Part shown: positions 13,106 to 13,284 of the stretch, one piece after another
How positions within the stretch are numbered: the stretch's first letter is position 1
Layout of the letters: the number at the start of each line of letters is the position of its first letter
Assembly (NCBI GenBank): GCA_905373625.1
Contig: CAJPTS010000034.1
Span: forward strand, 1-13,284
DNA: 13,284 nt
DNA from: Bacteroidia bacterium
Lineage (GTDB): Bacteria; Bacteroidota; Bacteroidia; Bacteroidales; CAJPTX01
Direction of reading: 5' to 3'
Translations under genes and position numbers: made by a program
The notes under the pieces: model-generated
The model's input: only the letters and a program-made list of their open reading frames with translations
Database searches by the model: none
Told to the model about the DNA's origin: nothing

Positions 13106-13284
13106 TTATCCTCTAGCGGACTTTTCCACGATCTCCTCCTTCCACTCTTTGACGTTGCGAGTTTTTTCATCAAAGCTCACGCCCACGAGGTGGATAGGAC
13201 GTTTCGTGGCACGAACCTTCTTGAGATACCCTTGCTCCTTAATCTGGGCAATAGCGTCCTCGGCTGAACCTTCTGTGGTTACCT
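13106..13284 (-). CDS. DUF1703-type AAA/PD-(D/E)XK protein, C-terminal end (partial)
   Basis: The last 59 codons of a gene that starts beyond the right edge. The segment AIAQIKEQGYLKK, followed by IHLVGVSFDEKTRNVKEWK and a basic tail, is the characteristic C-terminus of the proteins that combine an AAA-ATPase-like domain with a PD-(D/E)XK nuclease-type domain (DUF1703), many copies of which occur in Porphyromonas and relatives. Their role is unknown. Only the tail is visible, so neither the ATPase motifs nor the nuclease residues can be checked. The stop is a TAA at 13108-13106. No terminator was recognised in the 240 bases between this stop and the arcC promoter. Confidence 0.72.
   Translation of the reverse strand, partial: VTTEGSAEDAIAQIKEQGYLKKVRATKRPIHLVGVSFDEKTRNVKEWKEEIVEKSARG

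Overview
The window looks like chromosomal DNA from a member of the Bacteroidota, most likely the Porphyromonas group. Four things point there: a PorT-type component of the type IX secretion system, several Bacteroidota-style -7 promoter boxes (TAnnTTTG) without clear Shine-Dalgarno sites, many secreted proteins whose signal peptide ends just before Gln, and the C-terminus of a DUF1703-type AAA/PD-(D/E)XK protein of the sort abundant in Porphyromonas. The genus is an inference; the phylum is fairly secure.

Layout. The left edge (1-503, minus) is the N-terminal part of a restriction-modification enzyme with a PD-(D/E)XK nuclease domain. A gene-less, AT-rich stretch of about 700 bases follows. 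From 4865 down to 1204 (minus) lie four genes: porT, a divergent cobT, cobC and a secreted TPR protein. The last three are tightly packed (12-nt gap, then an 11-nt overlap) and probably co-transcribed; porT sits 85 nt upstream and may share the transcript. At 7971-5086 (minus) is a 961-residue exported protein with an HExxH/WFxEG zinc-protease signature and a probable C-terminal outer-membrane beta-barrel.

At 8005-8193 the strands diverge. The plus strand then carries a compact cluster at 8194-10748: an RloA/AbiLi-type AAA ATPase, an RloB/AbiLii-type protein overlapping it by 11 nt, and a small membrane methyltransferase-like protein starting 1 nt after rloB. This is the best candidate for an anti-phage system, and the third gene is the unexpected part. 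The cluster runs into a strong terminator at 10795-10827 that serves the convergent arcC-arcB operon (12824-10850, minus). That operon encodes carbamate kinase and a catabolic-type ornithine carbamoyltransferase, the ATP-yielding end of arginine/citrulline fermentation. The right edge (13106-13284, minus) is the end of the DUF1703-type gene.

Functionally, the window mixes core physiology (protein secretion, cobamide lower-ligand metabolism, citrulline catabolism) with likely defence genes (restriction enzyme, RloAB cluster) in between. The points most worth checking are the three-gene RloAB-methyltransferase unit with its CATTAG repeats, the CobT homologue that lacks the usual glycine-rich active-site loop, and the protease/barrel protein.
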